Assembly: GCF_000331105.1 (NCBI RefSeq)
Contig: NC_020054.1
Location: 5,424,555-5,488,554, forward strand
Reading direction: 5' to 3'
DNA: 64,000 bases
Origin: Fibrella aestuarina BUZ 2
GTDB taxonomy: Bacteria > Bacteroidota > Bacteroidia > Cytophagales > Spirosomataceae
Position 1 is the first letter of the stretch; every line of letters begins with the position of its first letter. This document shows, piece by piece, positions 25,825-33,154 of the stretch. The position numbers were made by a program, and so were the translations under genes. The notes beneath the pieces are model-generated. The model had not been told where the DNA came from, did no database searches, and saw only the letters and a program-made list of their open reading frames with translations.

Positions 25825-25856
25825 CGAAAGCCCGCCTCTACTGGGGCGGGCTTTCG
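25825..25856. terminator. Terminator between convergent lipoprotein and desaturase genes
   Basis: A perfect 12-bp GC-rich stem (25825-25836 with 25845-25856, CGAAAGCCCGCC) has an 8-nt loop and lies 12 nt after the lipoprotein stop and 18 nt from the desaturase stop. It probably works in both directions, although T-tracts are short. Confidence 0.75.
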
Positions 25857-25873
25857 CATGGGAAGACTATAAG

Positions 25874-26902
25874 CTAAGCAGTTACCGGCTGCGGTTGTGG
25901 CTGAATCATATCCATGTCGGGCTTCGACTGATCGTCGAGGGTGACGCGGCCGCGCTCTTTCCGGACAATACGCGAGTAGAGCGAAATTTCCTGATTAAAT
26001 AGGAACAGGAAAAACAGCTTCACGAACGACGTGTGGTATTTGAGCGTCTCGTAATACTCCGGTGCGGCGTTCTTAATAGCCGGCAGCTTATTCCAGGGTA
26101 CTGACGGGAAATCGTGGTGTTCGTTGTGAAAACCTACGTTCAGGTTTACCGTGTTGAGTCGGCCATAGTAGCTGTAGGTTTCCTGATTAGGATCGAGGGT
26201 CAGGAAGTGCTCCTGCGCCCAGCGGGCACCCAGCGGGTGCAGCCCCACCGAGAAGAACAGACACAGCACCAAAAACGCCAGGGCCTTCCAGCCGAAGAAC
26301 ACAACGATGAGCACGTCGAAGGTGATCTGCACAACGAAGTTGGCAATCACCCATTTATCAAATACCGCCAGTTCGCGCATACGGAGCGTGCGGATACCCT
26401 GAAAAATGGGGTACAGCAGCAACCAGATTGCCTTACCGATCGAGTAGTTGTTAATCAGTTTCGCTTCGTACCAGTCGGGCAGATCGGCGTCGAGTTCGTG
26501 CACACCCTGGAAAGCGTGGTGCTTGATGTGGAAGTTCTTGAACGTAATGGCCGTGGGGAATACTGTGGGCAGGTTGGCGAAAATAGCCGTCCAGACGTTG
26601 GCCGCGGGCTTACGGAACACGAGGTTGTGGGCTGCTTCGTGAATGCAGACAAACAGGGTATGCGCCGGAAAGGCACCAATGAACCAGGCCGCTGCAATAA
26701 TCAGCCACCACGACTGATCGCGCAGGAGCCATGCCATACCCACCATCAGGATGACACAGGCCACCGCAACCCAGAGTGTCGTCGGGTTTTTTTGCCCAAT
26801 GAGCTTCTTTACCTCCGGGTGGGCTTTCATGATTTGCCGTGTGCGGATGCGATGGGGCTCCGCCGCAGTCGAATACGTAAAGTCGTTGACTTTTGTTGAC
26901 AT
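25874..26902 (-). CDS. Fatty acid desaturase closely resembling sphingolipid delta-4 desaturase
   Basis: This 342-residue membrane di-iron desaturase has three His boxes: HEAAH (88-92), HIKHH (125-129) and HNEHH (259-263). Around them are segments I recognise from eukaryotic DEGS1-type dihydroceramide desaturases: ELDADLP after box 2, GLHPLGARWAQEHF at ~220, ETYSYYGRLN at ~241, and NVGFHNEHHDFPSVPW. The family introduces a trans double bond at C4 of the sphingoid base. Many Bacteroidota make sphingolipids, so a role in modifying them is plausible; a plain fatty acyl substrate is the alternative. It has its own promoter element upstream and appears monocistronic. Confidence 0.88.
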   Translation of the reverse strand: MSTKVNDFTYSTAAEPHRIRTRQIMKAHPEVKKLIGQKNPTTLWVAVACVILMVGMAWLLRDQSWWLIIAAAWFIGAFPAHTLFVCIHEAAHNLVFRKPAANVWTAIFANLPTVFPTAITFKNFHIKHHAFQGVHELDADLPDWYEAKLINNYSIGKAIWLLLYPIFQGIRTLRMRELAVFDKWVIANFVVQITFDVLIVVFFGWKALAFLVLCLFFSVGLHPLGARWAQEHFLTLDPNQETYSYYGRLNTVNLNVGFHNEHHDFPSVPWNKLPAIKNAAPEYYETLKYHTSFVKLFFLFLFNQEISLYSRIVRKERGRVTLDDQSKPDMDMIQPQPQPVTA

Positions 26903-26969
26903 AATTCAGGTGTCGTGGCTACGAGTTGATTAAGACCCGTTGTTGCTTACGGTTAGTTTGTACGATTGA

Positions 26970-26977
26970 CAAAAATA
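26970..26977 (-). promoter_or_regulatory. Bacteroidetes -7 element upstream of the desaturase
   Basis: On the minus strand this reads TATTTTTG, an exact TAnnTTTG match, 67 bp before the start codon. I see no good -33 TTG at 19-21 bp, so the call is tentative. Confidence 0.4.
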
Positions 26978-27020
26978 ACCACAAAGACGGGTTAACTTTT
27001 TGTCTGTTTGATATTAATCA

Positions 27021-27055
27021 TAAAAAAGACGCACCCGCCAGGGGTGGGTGCGTCT
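27021..27055 (-). terminator. Intrinsic terminator of the beta-barrel gene
   Basis: A 10-bp stem (27027-27036 with 27046-27055, AGACGCACCC) is followed on the minus strand by TTTTTTA. It lies about 125 nt after the stop of the beta-barrel gene, leaving a long 3' untranslated region (27056-27180) in which I see no gene. Confidence 0.75.
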
Positions 27056-27180
27056 AACTCATTGGTTCGTAATCAACAATATATAAGATGTATAGGCTCG
27101 GCTCACCATCTTCCGGTGGGCGACGCGACAGGGTCTTGTCAGTACTGAACGGAAGCTATTAAACGAACGAGGGCAACGGC

Positions 27181-27867
27181 TTACAGTGTGAAAGCATAAC
27201 CGACTGATATACCAACGCTGCGGTTACGGACGGGCAGGTTAACGAGCGGCACCTGCAACTGACGGGTGAAGCCATACTCATAGCGACCTTCCACAAAAAA
27301 CTTGCCACTACCGGCCTCGGTCGAAATCCCGAAACCACCTACGCCCGAAAAATCCCAAGGATTCAGCGTATTACCAAAATCGAGGTCGACATCCATGTTT
27401 TTCGTCGTAAACAGGGCCGTAGCGCGGGTGCGTATGCGGCCATCGAAGGTGTAGGCTACCGCCGGGCCAGCAAAGAAGTAAGGTTGTATCGGCCCGTCGA
27501 CCAGATTGACTTTCAGCAACGCCGCCGTTTGGATAGACTGAGTCTGGTAGGCCACGCGCGCCCCAATTGGCAGGTTGATAAGCCCCAGATCAATGTTGGT
27601 GCCTTCGCGCAGCACAAACCCTTTTTGTACGTAGTTCACTTCGGGGCGGAACGACACCAGGCCGGTGCCCAGCGGAATGTCGAGGAAGATACCGCCGGTG
27701 GGGCCGGGCGACAACTCAGGCTGGACGGGTAGGTTTTTGAGCATTGACGGCTCCGAAACGGTCCCCCAATTGACGCCCCCCCGAAAGCCCACCTGAACCT
27801 GGGCAAAGGAAGCAGAGGCAATAAACAAAGACGTGAGGGCAAGGGCGGAGGCAACTAAGCGTTTCAT
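27181..27867 (-). CDS. PorT-family outer membrane beta-barrel protein
   Basis: This 228-residue protein has a signal peptide (ASASFAQVQVGFRGG, cleavage near residue 22) followed by alternating amphipathic strands and the typical opening GFRGGVNWGT. It closes with aromatic/hydrophobic GISVGYAFTL, an outer membrane insertion-type C-terminus. The central FAGPAVAYTFDGRI segment is common to the PorT/OmpW-like barrels of Bacteroidota. Function is unknown. It is divergent from the acyltransferase gene at 28152. Confidence 0.85.
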   Translation of the reverse strand: MKRLVASALALTSLFIASASFAQVQVGFRGGVNWGTVSEPSMLKNLPVQPELSPGPTGGIFLDIPLGTGLVSFRPEVNYVQKGFVLREGTNIDLGLINLPIGARVAYQTQSIQTAALLKVNLVDGPIQPYFFAGPAVAYTFDGRIRTRATALFTTKNMDVDLDFGNTLNPWDFSGVGGFGISTEAGSGKFFVEGRYEYGFTRQLQVPLVNLPVRNRSVGISVGYAFTL

Positions 27868-28151
27868 ACTTTCTTACTGAGGTTAATTTGGTGAACCCGA
27901 AGCTCGACCCAGCCGGGTCGATAGATAGGCAGTCAGTCGGGAAGTAAAAAGTCGGCTATAGGCGCGTTTCGTGATTGTTTGATGCTTGGATAGACCAGCC
28001 ACGAGAAAGATTAACGTACCTGAGAAATTTTTTTGGGCGCGGCTTTCTCCTTTCTTTGCGGGTCCGAGTTTAGGCTTGGGGTGACATTCATTGGCCATTA
28101 CTATGCGTTCGATGCCAGTGCCTACCGACTCTTGACCCACGACCAGGAATT

Positions 28152-28979
28152 ATGCGCTACGTAAAACCAACCCGATACAGCTACCTGCCCAAGCCCCTCG
28201 ACCGGCTCGATATCATCGGCCTGTTCGAGTGCGATCCTTTTGGTAACTGGTTGCTGTTTAAGCGCATCATCATCTCGATTGTGGGCTGGTTTACGTATTT
28301 CCGGTACACAACCGTCAACCGGATCACCATCGAAGGCACCGAGCATCTGGAGAATCTGCCCATCAACAATGTGCTGTTTCTATCGAATCACCAGACCTAC
28401 TTTGCTGACGTCATTGCCTTCTACCACATCTTCTGTGCGGTGAAATGGGGCTTCAAAGACACCATGCTCCCACCGATGTATCTATTTGCACCCCGCGCCC
28501 GGCAATATTATGTGGCCGCCAGCGAGACCATGCAGAAGGGAATTCTGGCAAAAGTGTTTGCGCTGGGCGGGGCCCTTACCGTAGAGCGGTCGTGGCGGGC
28601 CGATGGGCGTGACGTCAAGCGCACGGTCGACACGTCGGCGGGCGACAAAGTGCGGACGGCCCTCGAACATGGCTGGGTGATCAGCTTTCCGCAGGGCACC
28701 ACCAAACCTTACGCCCCCGTTCGGAAAGGCACGGGCTATCTGATCAAAGAAAACGACCCCATCGTAATTCCGGTGGTCATCAACGGCTTCCGGCGGGCGT
28801 TCGATAAGAAGGGGTTGCGGTTTAAAAAGCGTAACACTCAGCTCTCCGTCCGCTTCAAAGCGCCCCTGGTGGTTAGCCCCGAGGAAAGCGTAGACGAGAT
28901 TGTCGAGAAGGTCCGCCGTGCAATCGAGCAGGACATTCCCGAGCAGATGGACTGGGTTCAGGGACCGGGCGGCCAGTAG
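28152..28979 (+). CDS. Lysophospholipid acyltransferase family protein (PlsC-like)
   Basis: This 275-residue protein carries the acyltransferase NHxxxxD box as NHQTYFAD (~residue 78-85) and the FPQGTTKPYAPVRKGTG segment matching motif III (~184-200). One hydrophobic stretch near 40-55 probably anchors it to the inner membrane face. It would acylate lysophosphatidic acid or a related lipid; specificity cannot be told. The nearby desaturase, MlaD and amidase genes give an envelope-lipid neighbourhood but are not co-transcribed with it. Confidence 0.88.
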   Translation: MRYVKPTRYSYLPKPLDRLDIIGLFECDPFGNWLLFKRIIISIVGWFTYFRYTTVNRITIEGTEHLENLPINNVLFLSNHQTYFADVIAFYHIFCAVKWGFKDTMLPPMYLFAPRARQYYVAASETMQKGILAKVFALGGALTVERSWRADGRDVKRTVDTSAGDKVRTALEHGWVISFPQGTTKPYAPVRKGTGYLIKENDPIVIPVVINGFRRAFDKKGLRFKKRNTQLSVRFKAPLVVSPEESVDEIVEKVRRAIEQDIPEQMDWVQGPGGQ

Positions 28980-29025
28980 CTCATTCGTTGAACGACGACC
29001 GCCGGTTTTCCCCTCGCTTCGTTCG

Positions 29026-29238
29026 TTATTTTCCCGAGCAGGCGCCGGGCGTATAACGTACCCCGGCACAGGTCGCCATGCAGGCATTACTGTAGGTACG
29101 TCCGTCGCAGCCGCAAACAGGTTGGTACTCCTGGGTACAGATGCAGTTGGCCGTAGCTTTCGGCTGACAATCGGGCGTGATGGCTTTGGCGCACCCTACT
29201 AGCGCAGCCAGCGCGAAACAGGTAGCAAGCGTCTTCAT
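29026..29238 (-). CDS. Small Kazal-type protease inhibitor lipoprotein
   Basis: The 70-residue protein has a lipoprotein signal (ALAALVGCAKA, lipid Cys at ~16) followed by a single Kazal-type domain. The recognisable core is CTQEYQPVCGCDGRTYSNAC followed by C-A-G-V at regular cysteine spacing. Kazal domains inhibit serine proteases by a substrate-like loop. In a bacterium it may protect the envelope from host, prey or own proteases (inference). It lies downstream of the acyl-CoA carboxylase gene on the same strand, with 68 bp between. Confidence 0.88.
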   Translation of the reverse strand: MKTLATCFALAALVGCAKAITPDCQPKATANCICTQEYQPVCGCDGRTYSNACMATCAGVRYTPGACSGK

Positions 29239-29306
29239 GATGGATGGTGTTCGTTGGTAACGGGTTAGCCATAAGACCCATCAGACCACCAAACCGTTGC
29301 GTTGCC

Positions 29307-30926
29307 CTACGTCTGAATGACACCAACATTGAACGGTTTCGTGATCGGGGCGTGGTTGGCTGCTTCCAGCGTGGTGGCCACGTGGCGGCGGGTATCCAGC
29401 GGGTCAATCACGGCATCGACCCACAGGTGCGCGGCGGCGTAGTAGGGTGATAGCTGCGCGTTGTATTGATCCGTAATTTTTTGCAGCAGCGCCTGTTCGT
29501 CTTCGGGCGTGATGGTCTCGCCTTTTGCTTTGAGCGACGCCACCTGAATTTGCAGCAAGGTTTTGGCCGCTGACGCGCCACTCATTACAGCCATCTGGGC
29601 GGTTGGCCAGGCCACCATCAGGCGCGGGTCGTAGGCCCGGCCGCAAAGGGCGTAGTTACCGGCGCCATACGAGTTACCCACGATGATCGTGATTTTGGGT
29701 ACCACCGAGTTGGCCATCGCATTGACGAGTTTTGCCCCGTCTTTGATGATGCCCCCCTGCTCGGCCCGGCTACCGACCATGAAGCCCGTTACATCCTGCA
29801 TAAACACGAGCGGGATCTTTTTCTGGTTGCAGTTCATGATAAACCGCGCGGCTTTGTCGGCCGCATCGCCATAGATCACGCCGCCCATCTGCATTTCGAC
29901 CGCCGCCCCCCCGCCAGAGCGGGGTTGTTTGGCCTTCACGACTTTCCGCTGGTTGGCCACGATACCCACCGCCCAGCCGTCGATGCGGGCATAGCCGCAG
30001 ATCAGCGACTGACCATAATCGGGCTTGTAGGGATCGAAATCAGAATTATCGATGAGCCGATCGATGATGGCCTGCATATCGTAAGGCTTAACCCGGTCCT
30101 GCGGCAGCAGCGTGTAAATCTCCGCCGGATCAAGCGCGGGCGGCGCGGGCGCTACCCGGCTGAAGCCCGCCGTTTCCGGGGCTCCCGTCTTATCGAGAAT
30201 GCGTTTGATGGCGTCGAGGCAGCTCTGATCGTCGGGGTATTTGTTGTCGATCACGCCCGAAATTTCGGTATGCATGGCGGCGCCACCCAGCGTTTCGGCG
30301 TCGACATCTTCGCCGATGCTCGCTTTCACCAGATACGGTCCGGCCAGGAAAATCGATCCGGTTCCTTCCACAATCAGGGCTTCGTCGGACATGATGGGTA
30401 GATAGGCGCCGCCCGCCACGCAACTGCCCATAATGGCCGCTACCTGCAACACCCCCATCGCCGACAGGTGCGCGTTGTTGCGGAACATCCGGCCAAAATG
30501 ATCTTTGTCGGCAAACACCTCGTTTTGCAACGGTAGGTACACACCCGCGCTATCGACCAGGTAGATGATCGGAAGCCGGTTTTCCATGGCTACCTCTTGC
30601 GCCCGCAGGTTCTTTTTGGCCGTAATCGGGAACCACGCGCCCGCTTTCACGGTGGCGTCGTTGGCCACGATCACGCACAGCCGCCCCGACACGTACCCAA
30701 GGCCCGTAACGACGCCGCCGGATGGGCACCCTCCGTGTTCGGCATACATGCCCTCGCCCACAAAAAGGCCGATTTCAAGGAAGTCGGTTGCCTCATCGAT
30801 CAGGTACGTTATCCGTTCACGGGCGGTGAGCTTGCCTTTTTTGTGTTGATCATCAATTTTTTTCTGGCCACCACCCAGGTACGTCTGGGCCGTGCGGCGG
30901 GTAAGTTCGTCGAGAAGGGGTTGCAT
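29307..30926 (-). CDS. Acyl-CoA carboxylase carboxyltransferase (beta) subunit, methylcrotonyl-CoA type
   Basis: The 539-residue protein is a full carboxyltransferase with N- and C-terminal crotonase-like halves: ARERITYLID near 35, CPSGGVVTGLGYVSGRLC near 70, and FMQDVTGFMVGSRAEQGGIIKDGAKLV and GNSYGAGNYALCGRAY in the second half. Length and motifs fit methylcrotonyl-CoA carboxylase beta (leucine degradation) better than propionyl-CoA carboxylase. No biotin-carboxylase alpha subunit is adjacent, so the partner must lie elsewhere. It is separated from mlaD by a terminator. Confidence 0.9.
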   Translation of the reverse strand: MQPLLDELTRRTAQTYLGGGQKKIDDQHKKGKLTARERITYLIDEATDFLEIGLFVGEGMYAEHGGCPSGGVVTGLGYVSGRLCVIVANDATVKAGAWFPITAKKNLRAQEVAMENRLPIIYLVDSAGVYLPLQNEVFADKDHFGRMFRNNAHLSAMGVLQVAAIMGSCVAGGAYLPIMSDEALIVEGTGSIFLAGPYLVKASIGEDVDAETLGGAAMHTEISGVIDNKYPDDQSCLDAIKRILDKTGAPETAGFSRVAPAPPALDPAEIYTLLPQDRVKPYDMQAIIDRLIDNSDFDPYKPDYGQSLICGYARIDGWAVGIVANQRKVVKAKQPRSGGGAAVEMQMGGVIYGDAADKAARFIMNCNQKKIPLVFMQDVTGFMVGSRAEQGGIIKDGAKLVNAMANSVVPKITIIVGNSYGAGNYALCGRAYDPRLMVAWPTAQMAVMSGASAAKTLLQIQVASLKAKGETITPEDEQALLQKITDQYNAQLSPYYAAAHLWVDAVIDPLDTRRHVATTLEAANHAPITKPFNVGVIQT

Positions 30927-30956
30927 AAGGGTTTGCGAATGAAGTTGTAGTAAAGC

Positions 30957-30992
30957 AAAAATGCTGACGCAAAGGGTTTCGCGTCAGCATTT
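30957..30992 (-). terminator. Intrinsic terminator after the MlaD-family gene
   Basis: A 12-bp stem (30959-30970 with 30981-30992, AAATGCTGACGC) has further AAA/TTT pairing near the loop and is followed on the minus strand by T residues. It begins 18 nt after the mlaD stop and separates it from the carboxylase gene. Confidence 0.8.
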
Positions 30993-31009
30993 CCGTAACG
31001 AATCCTCGT

Positions 31010-32017
31010 TTATTTCTGCGGTATCGAATCTACTTTGGTCGTCGTCGTGGTAGTGACGCGCACGGTGCCCGGCTTGCTCGGGGCCGGCTTGTCTTTCTTA
31101 CCGAAGACCGAAAACGAGACGTTGATGTATTTCTTCGGGTTTTCCCGGAAATCGTTCAGCAGTTTGTCGACCGATCCGGCTGTGCGGCTCACGTTGACAT
31201 ACAGGGAATCGTCCGTCGTCAGCTTACCCAGCGAACCCTGCCCTTTCTCGATGTTGCCCAGCAGTTTTTGCAGGTTATCGATCGATTTATTGGCGTTGTT
31301 GAGCGTCTGGCGAAGTTGCAGGGCGTTGAGCGAATCGGCGAATGAGCCGGTTTTGGTCAATATTGGTCCCAGTTCGCGCGTGGTCTGGTCCAGCGAACGC
31401 GACAATTGATTCACGTTGGCCAGCGCCGCTTTCAGGCCAGCCCGGTTTTCGTTCAGCGCCGCATTGAGCGTGCCCGTAACGGCATTGGCCCCTTGCAAGG
31501 TCTGGTTCAGGATCACGCCCGTCTGGTCAAACTGGGCTACCACCGTGTTAAGCCGGTGCGTCAGCGAGTCGACGTTGTTCAACACGGGCAGCGTTTTTTC
31601 CTTGATCAGGCCCGAAATGCCCTGCTCGTTGTCGGCTACCAGCATCTCGCCTTCAGCCAGCAGGGGCGCGCCGGGATTCAGTTGCAGCCGGATGATCTTG
31701 CCACCCAGCAGACCGCCATCAGCCAAAAGCGCTTTCGACCCCTGCGTGATGACCACGTTTTTGTTGACGTCGAGGGTGACCCGGAGTTTGTTACCCTGAT
31801 CGGGCAGGAGTTCGATGGATGCTACCCGGCCAACCGTTAACCCGTTTAGCAATAGCGGGTTCGACGTGGTTAGCCCGTCTACGTTACTATAAATGACGCT
31901 GTATTGCCTACTTTTCTTGAAGATATTGGTCCCCTTCAGAAAGTTGAACCCAAAAAATAGCATGGTGAGGGCCACCAAAGCCAGCAGACCCACCTTTGCT
32001 TCCTGCGATAGTTTCAT
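31010..32017 (-). CDS. MlaD/MCE family lipid-transport protein
   Basis: Starting at the ATG at 32017 (MKLSQEAKVGLLAL) gives 335 residues with one N-terminal transmembrane segment (~8-28). A single MCE domain follows (~35-115; YSNVDGLTTSNPLLLNGLTVGRV and LLADGGLLGGKIIRL), then a long helical region (~140-290). This is the periplasmic substrate-binding subunit of an ABC phospholipid-trafficking system. The permease and ATPase are not in the window. It follows the amidase gene on the same strand, an arrangement frequent in Bacteroidota. A longer start at 32047 is possible. Confidence 0.9.
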   Translation of the reverse strand: MKLSQEAKVGLLALVALTMLFFGFNFLKGTNIFKKSRQYSVIYSNVDGLTTSNPLLLNGLTVGRVASIELLPDQGNKLRVTLDVNKNVVITQGSKALLADGGLLGGKIIRLQLNPGAPLLAEGEMLVADNEQGISGLIKEKTLPVLNNVDSLTHRLNTVVAQFDQTGVILNQTLQGANAVTGTLNAALNENRAGLKAALANVNQLSRSLDQTTRELGPILTKTGSFADSLNALQLRQTLNNANKSIDNLQKLLGNIEKGQGSLGKLTTDDSLYVNVSRTAGSVDKLLNDFRENPKKYINVSFSVFGKKDKPAPSKPGTVRVTTTTTTKVDSIPQK

Positions 32018-32167
32018 GAACGATTGATACAATGCCCGGCTCAACAACGAAAGCGCCGGTGCCTATTGGGGATAACTTAGGTTTATCGGTCAAGGTTCAA
32101 CAGACAAAGGCTCAGCGCTCAATTGGCCGAAAGACGGCCGTGATCGCGACGTCTTGAGTGGTCGACG

Positions 32168-33154
32168 TTAGTTTGTCCCCTCCATATCGTGTTTATACTG
32201 CTCGAAGGCTTTGCAGATAGAGGCTGCAATGCGGTCCTGCCCATCTTCAGAAGCCAGGAAATCTTCTTCATCAACATTGGTGAGGTAGCCAGTCTCAACC
32301 AGCACGCTCGGCATGGTCGTGCGCCACAACACCAGAAAACCGGCCTGCTTGACGCCGTTGCTGCGACGTTCGGCCATGCGGCGGAAGTTGCGCTCGATTT
32401 TCTCGGCAAAGCTGATGCTGCTGCCCATGAACGCGTGCTGGTAGTTAGCCAGCATAATATAGGCCAATGGTGAGTTGGGATTAAAGCCCTTATAGGTTTC
32501 CTGGTAATTGGCTTCTTTCAGGATAACCGCGTTTTCGCGTTTGGCGACGTCGAGATTGCCTTCGGTTTTGTGCAATCCCATGGTGTAGGTCTCGGTACCG
32601 TGGACGGCCTTCGACACCGGGCTGGCGTTACAATGGATTGAGATGAACAGGTCGGCGCGGTTGCGGTTGGCAATGGCCGAGCGCTCTGCCAGTTCAATAA
32701 ACCGGTCGGTGGTACGGGTAAAAATGACCCGCACGTCGGGCATTTCCTCTTTTATTTTGGTCCCTAATGCCAGCGCAATCTTCAGGTTGATCTTCTTTTC
32801 CTGCACCTGGCGGCCGTGGGTACCGGGGTCTTTTCCGCCATGACCGGCGTCGAGCACGACCGTCCTGATCTGGTTGGCGCGCCCCGCCGGACGGGGCTGC
32901 TGGGGCACGGTATCCTGCCACCGAGTGGGGCTTGGCAGGGTCGTCAGGGCAAGCAAAGGCCCCAATATCACCGAAAGTAGGACAATCCTAACAAACCGAT
33001 TTGAGGCCAGTGGCACAGTCGGTTTAATACTATTTAACAGTGAAATGGCTTTCAAGGCAGTATCGGGTGTTTGTTCGTTGATAACTTTGTGTACGTTGCG
33101 ACGACATTCTCCCGTCGGCAAATGTAATTTTTGATAGAACCGAAAAAAGGACAT
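32168..33154 (-). CDS. N-acetylmuramoyl-L-alanine amidase (Amidase_3)
   Basis: The 328-residue protein has a zinc amidase domain at ~95-320: VVLDAGHGGKDPGTHG (first zinc His), the Glu in ELAERSAIANR, DLFISIHCNA (His), and VLVETGYLTN (Glu). It hydrolyses the muramoyl-alanine bond of peptidoglycan in the periplasm. A signal anchor is at ~53-75. The ATG at 33154 leaves an odd 50-residue extension before it. A TTG at 33055 would give a tidy signal (KAISLLNSIK) and fits the -7 element at 33119-33126. With the long start it overlaps the divergent LptD-like gene by 24 bp. Confidence 0.9.
   Translation of the reverse strand: MSFFRFYQKLHLPTGECRRNVHKVINEQTPDTALKAISLLNSIKPTVPLASNRFVRIVLLSVILGPLLALTTLPSPTRWQDTVPQQPRPAGRANQIRTVVLDAGHGGKDPGTHGRQVQEKKINLKIALALGTKIKEEMPDVRVIFTRTTDRFIELAERSAIANRNRADLFISIHCNASPVSKAVHGTETYTMGLHKTEGNLDVAKRENAVILKEANYQETYKGFNPNSPLAYIMLANYQHAFMGSSISFAEKIERNFRRMAERRSNGVKQAGFLVLWRTTMPSVLVETGYLTNVDEEDFLASEDGQDRIAASICKAFEQYKHDMEGTN
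33082..33089 (+). promoter_or_regulatory. Bacteroidetes -7 element for the LptD-like gene
   Basis: TAACTTTG is an exact TAnnTTTG match 41 bp upstream of the LptD-like start. The -33 region is weak. It lies inside the long form of the divergent amidase gene. Confidence 0.45.
33119..33126 (-). promoter_or_regulatory. Possible -7 element for the amidase gene
   Basis: On the minus strand this reads TACATTTG, an exact TAnnTTTG match. If used, transcription starts near 33112, downstream of the ATG at 33154, which supports the shorter TTG start at 33055 for the amidase. Confidence 0.4.
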
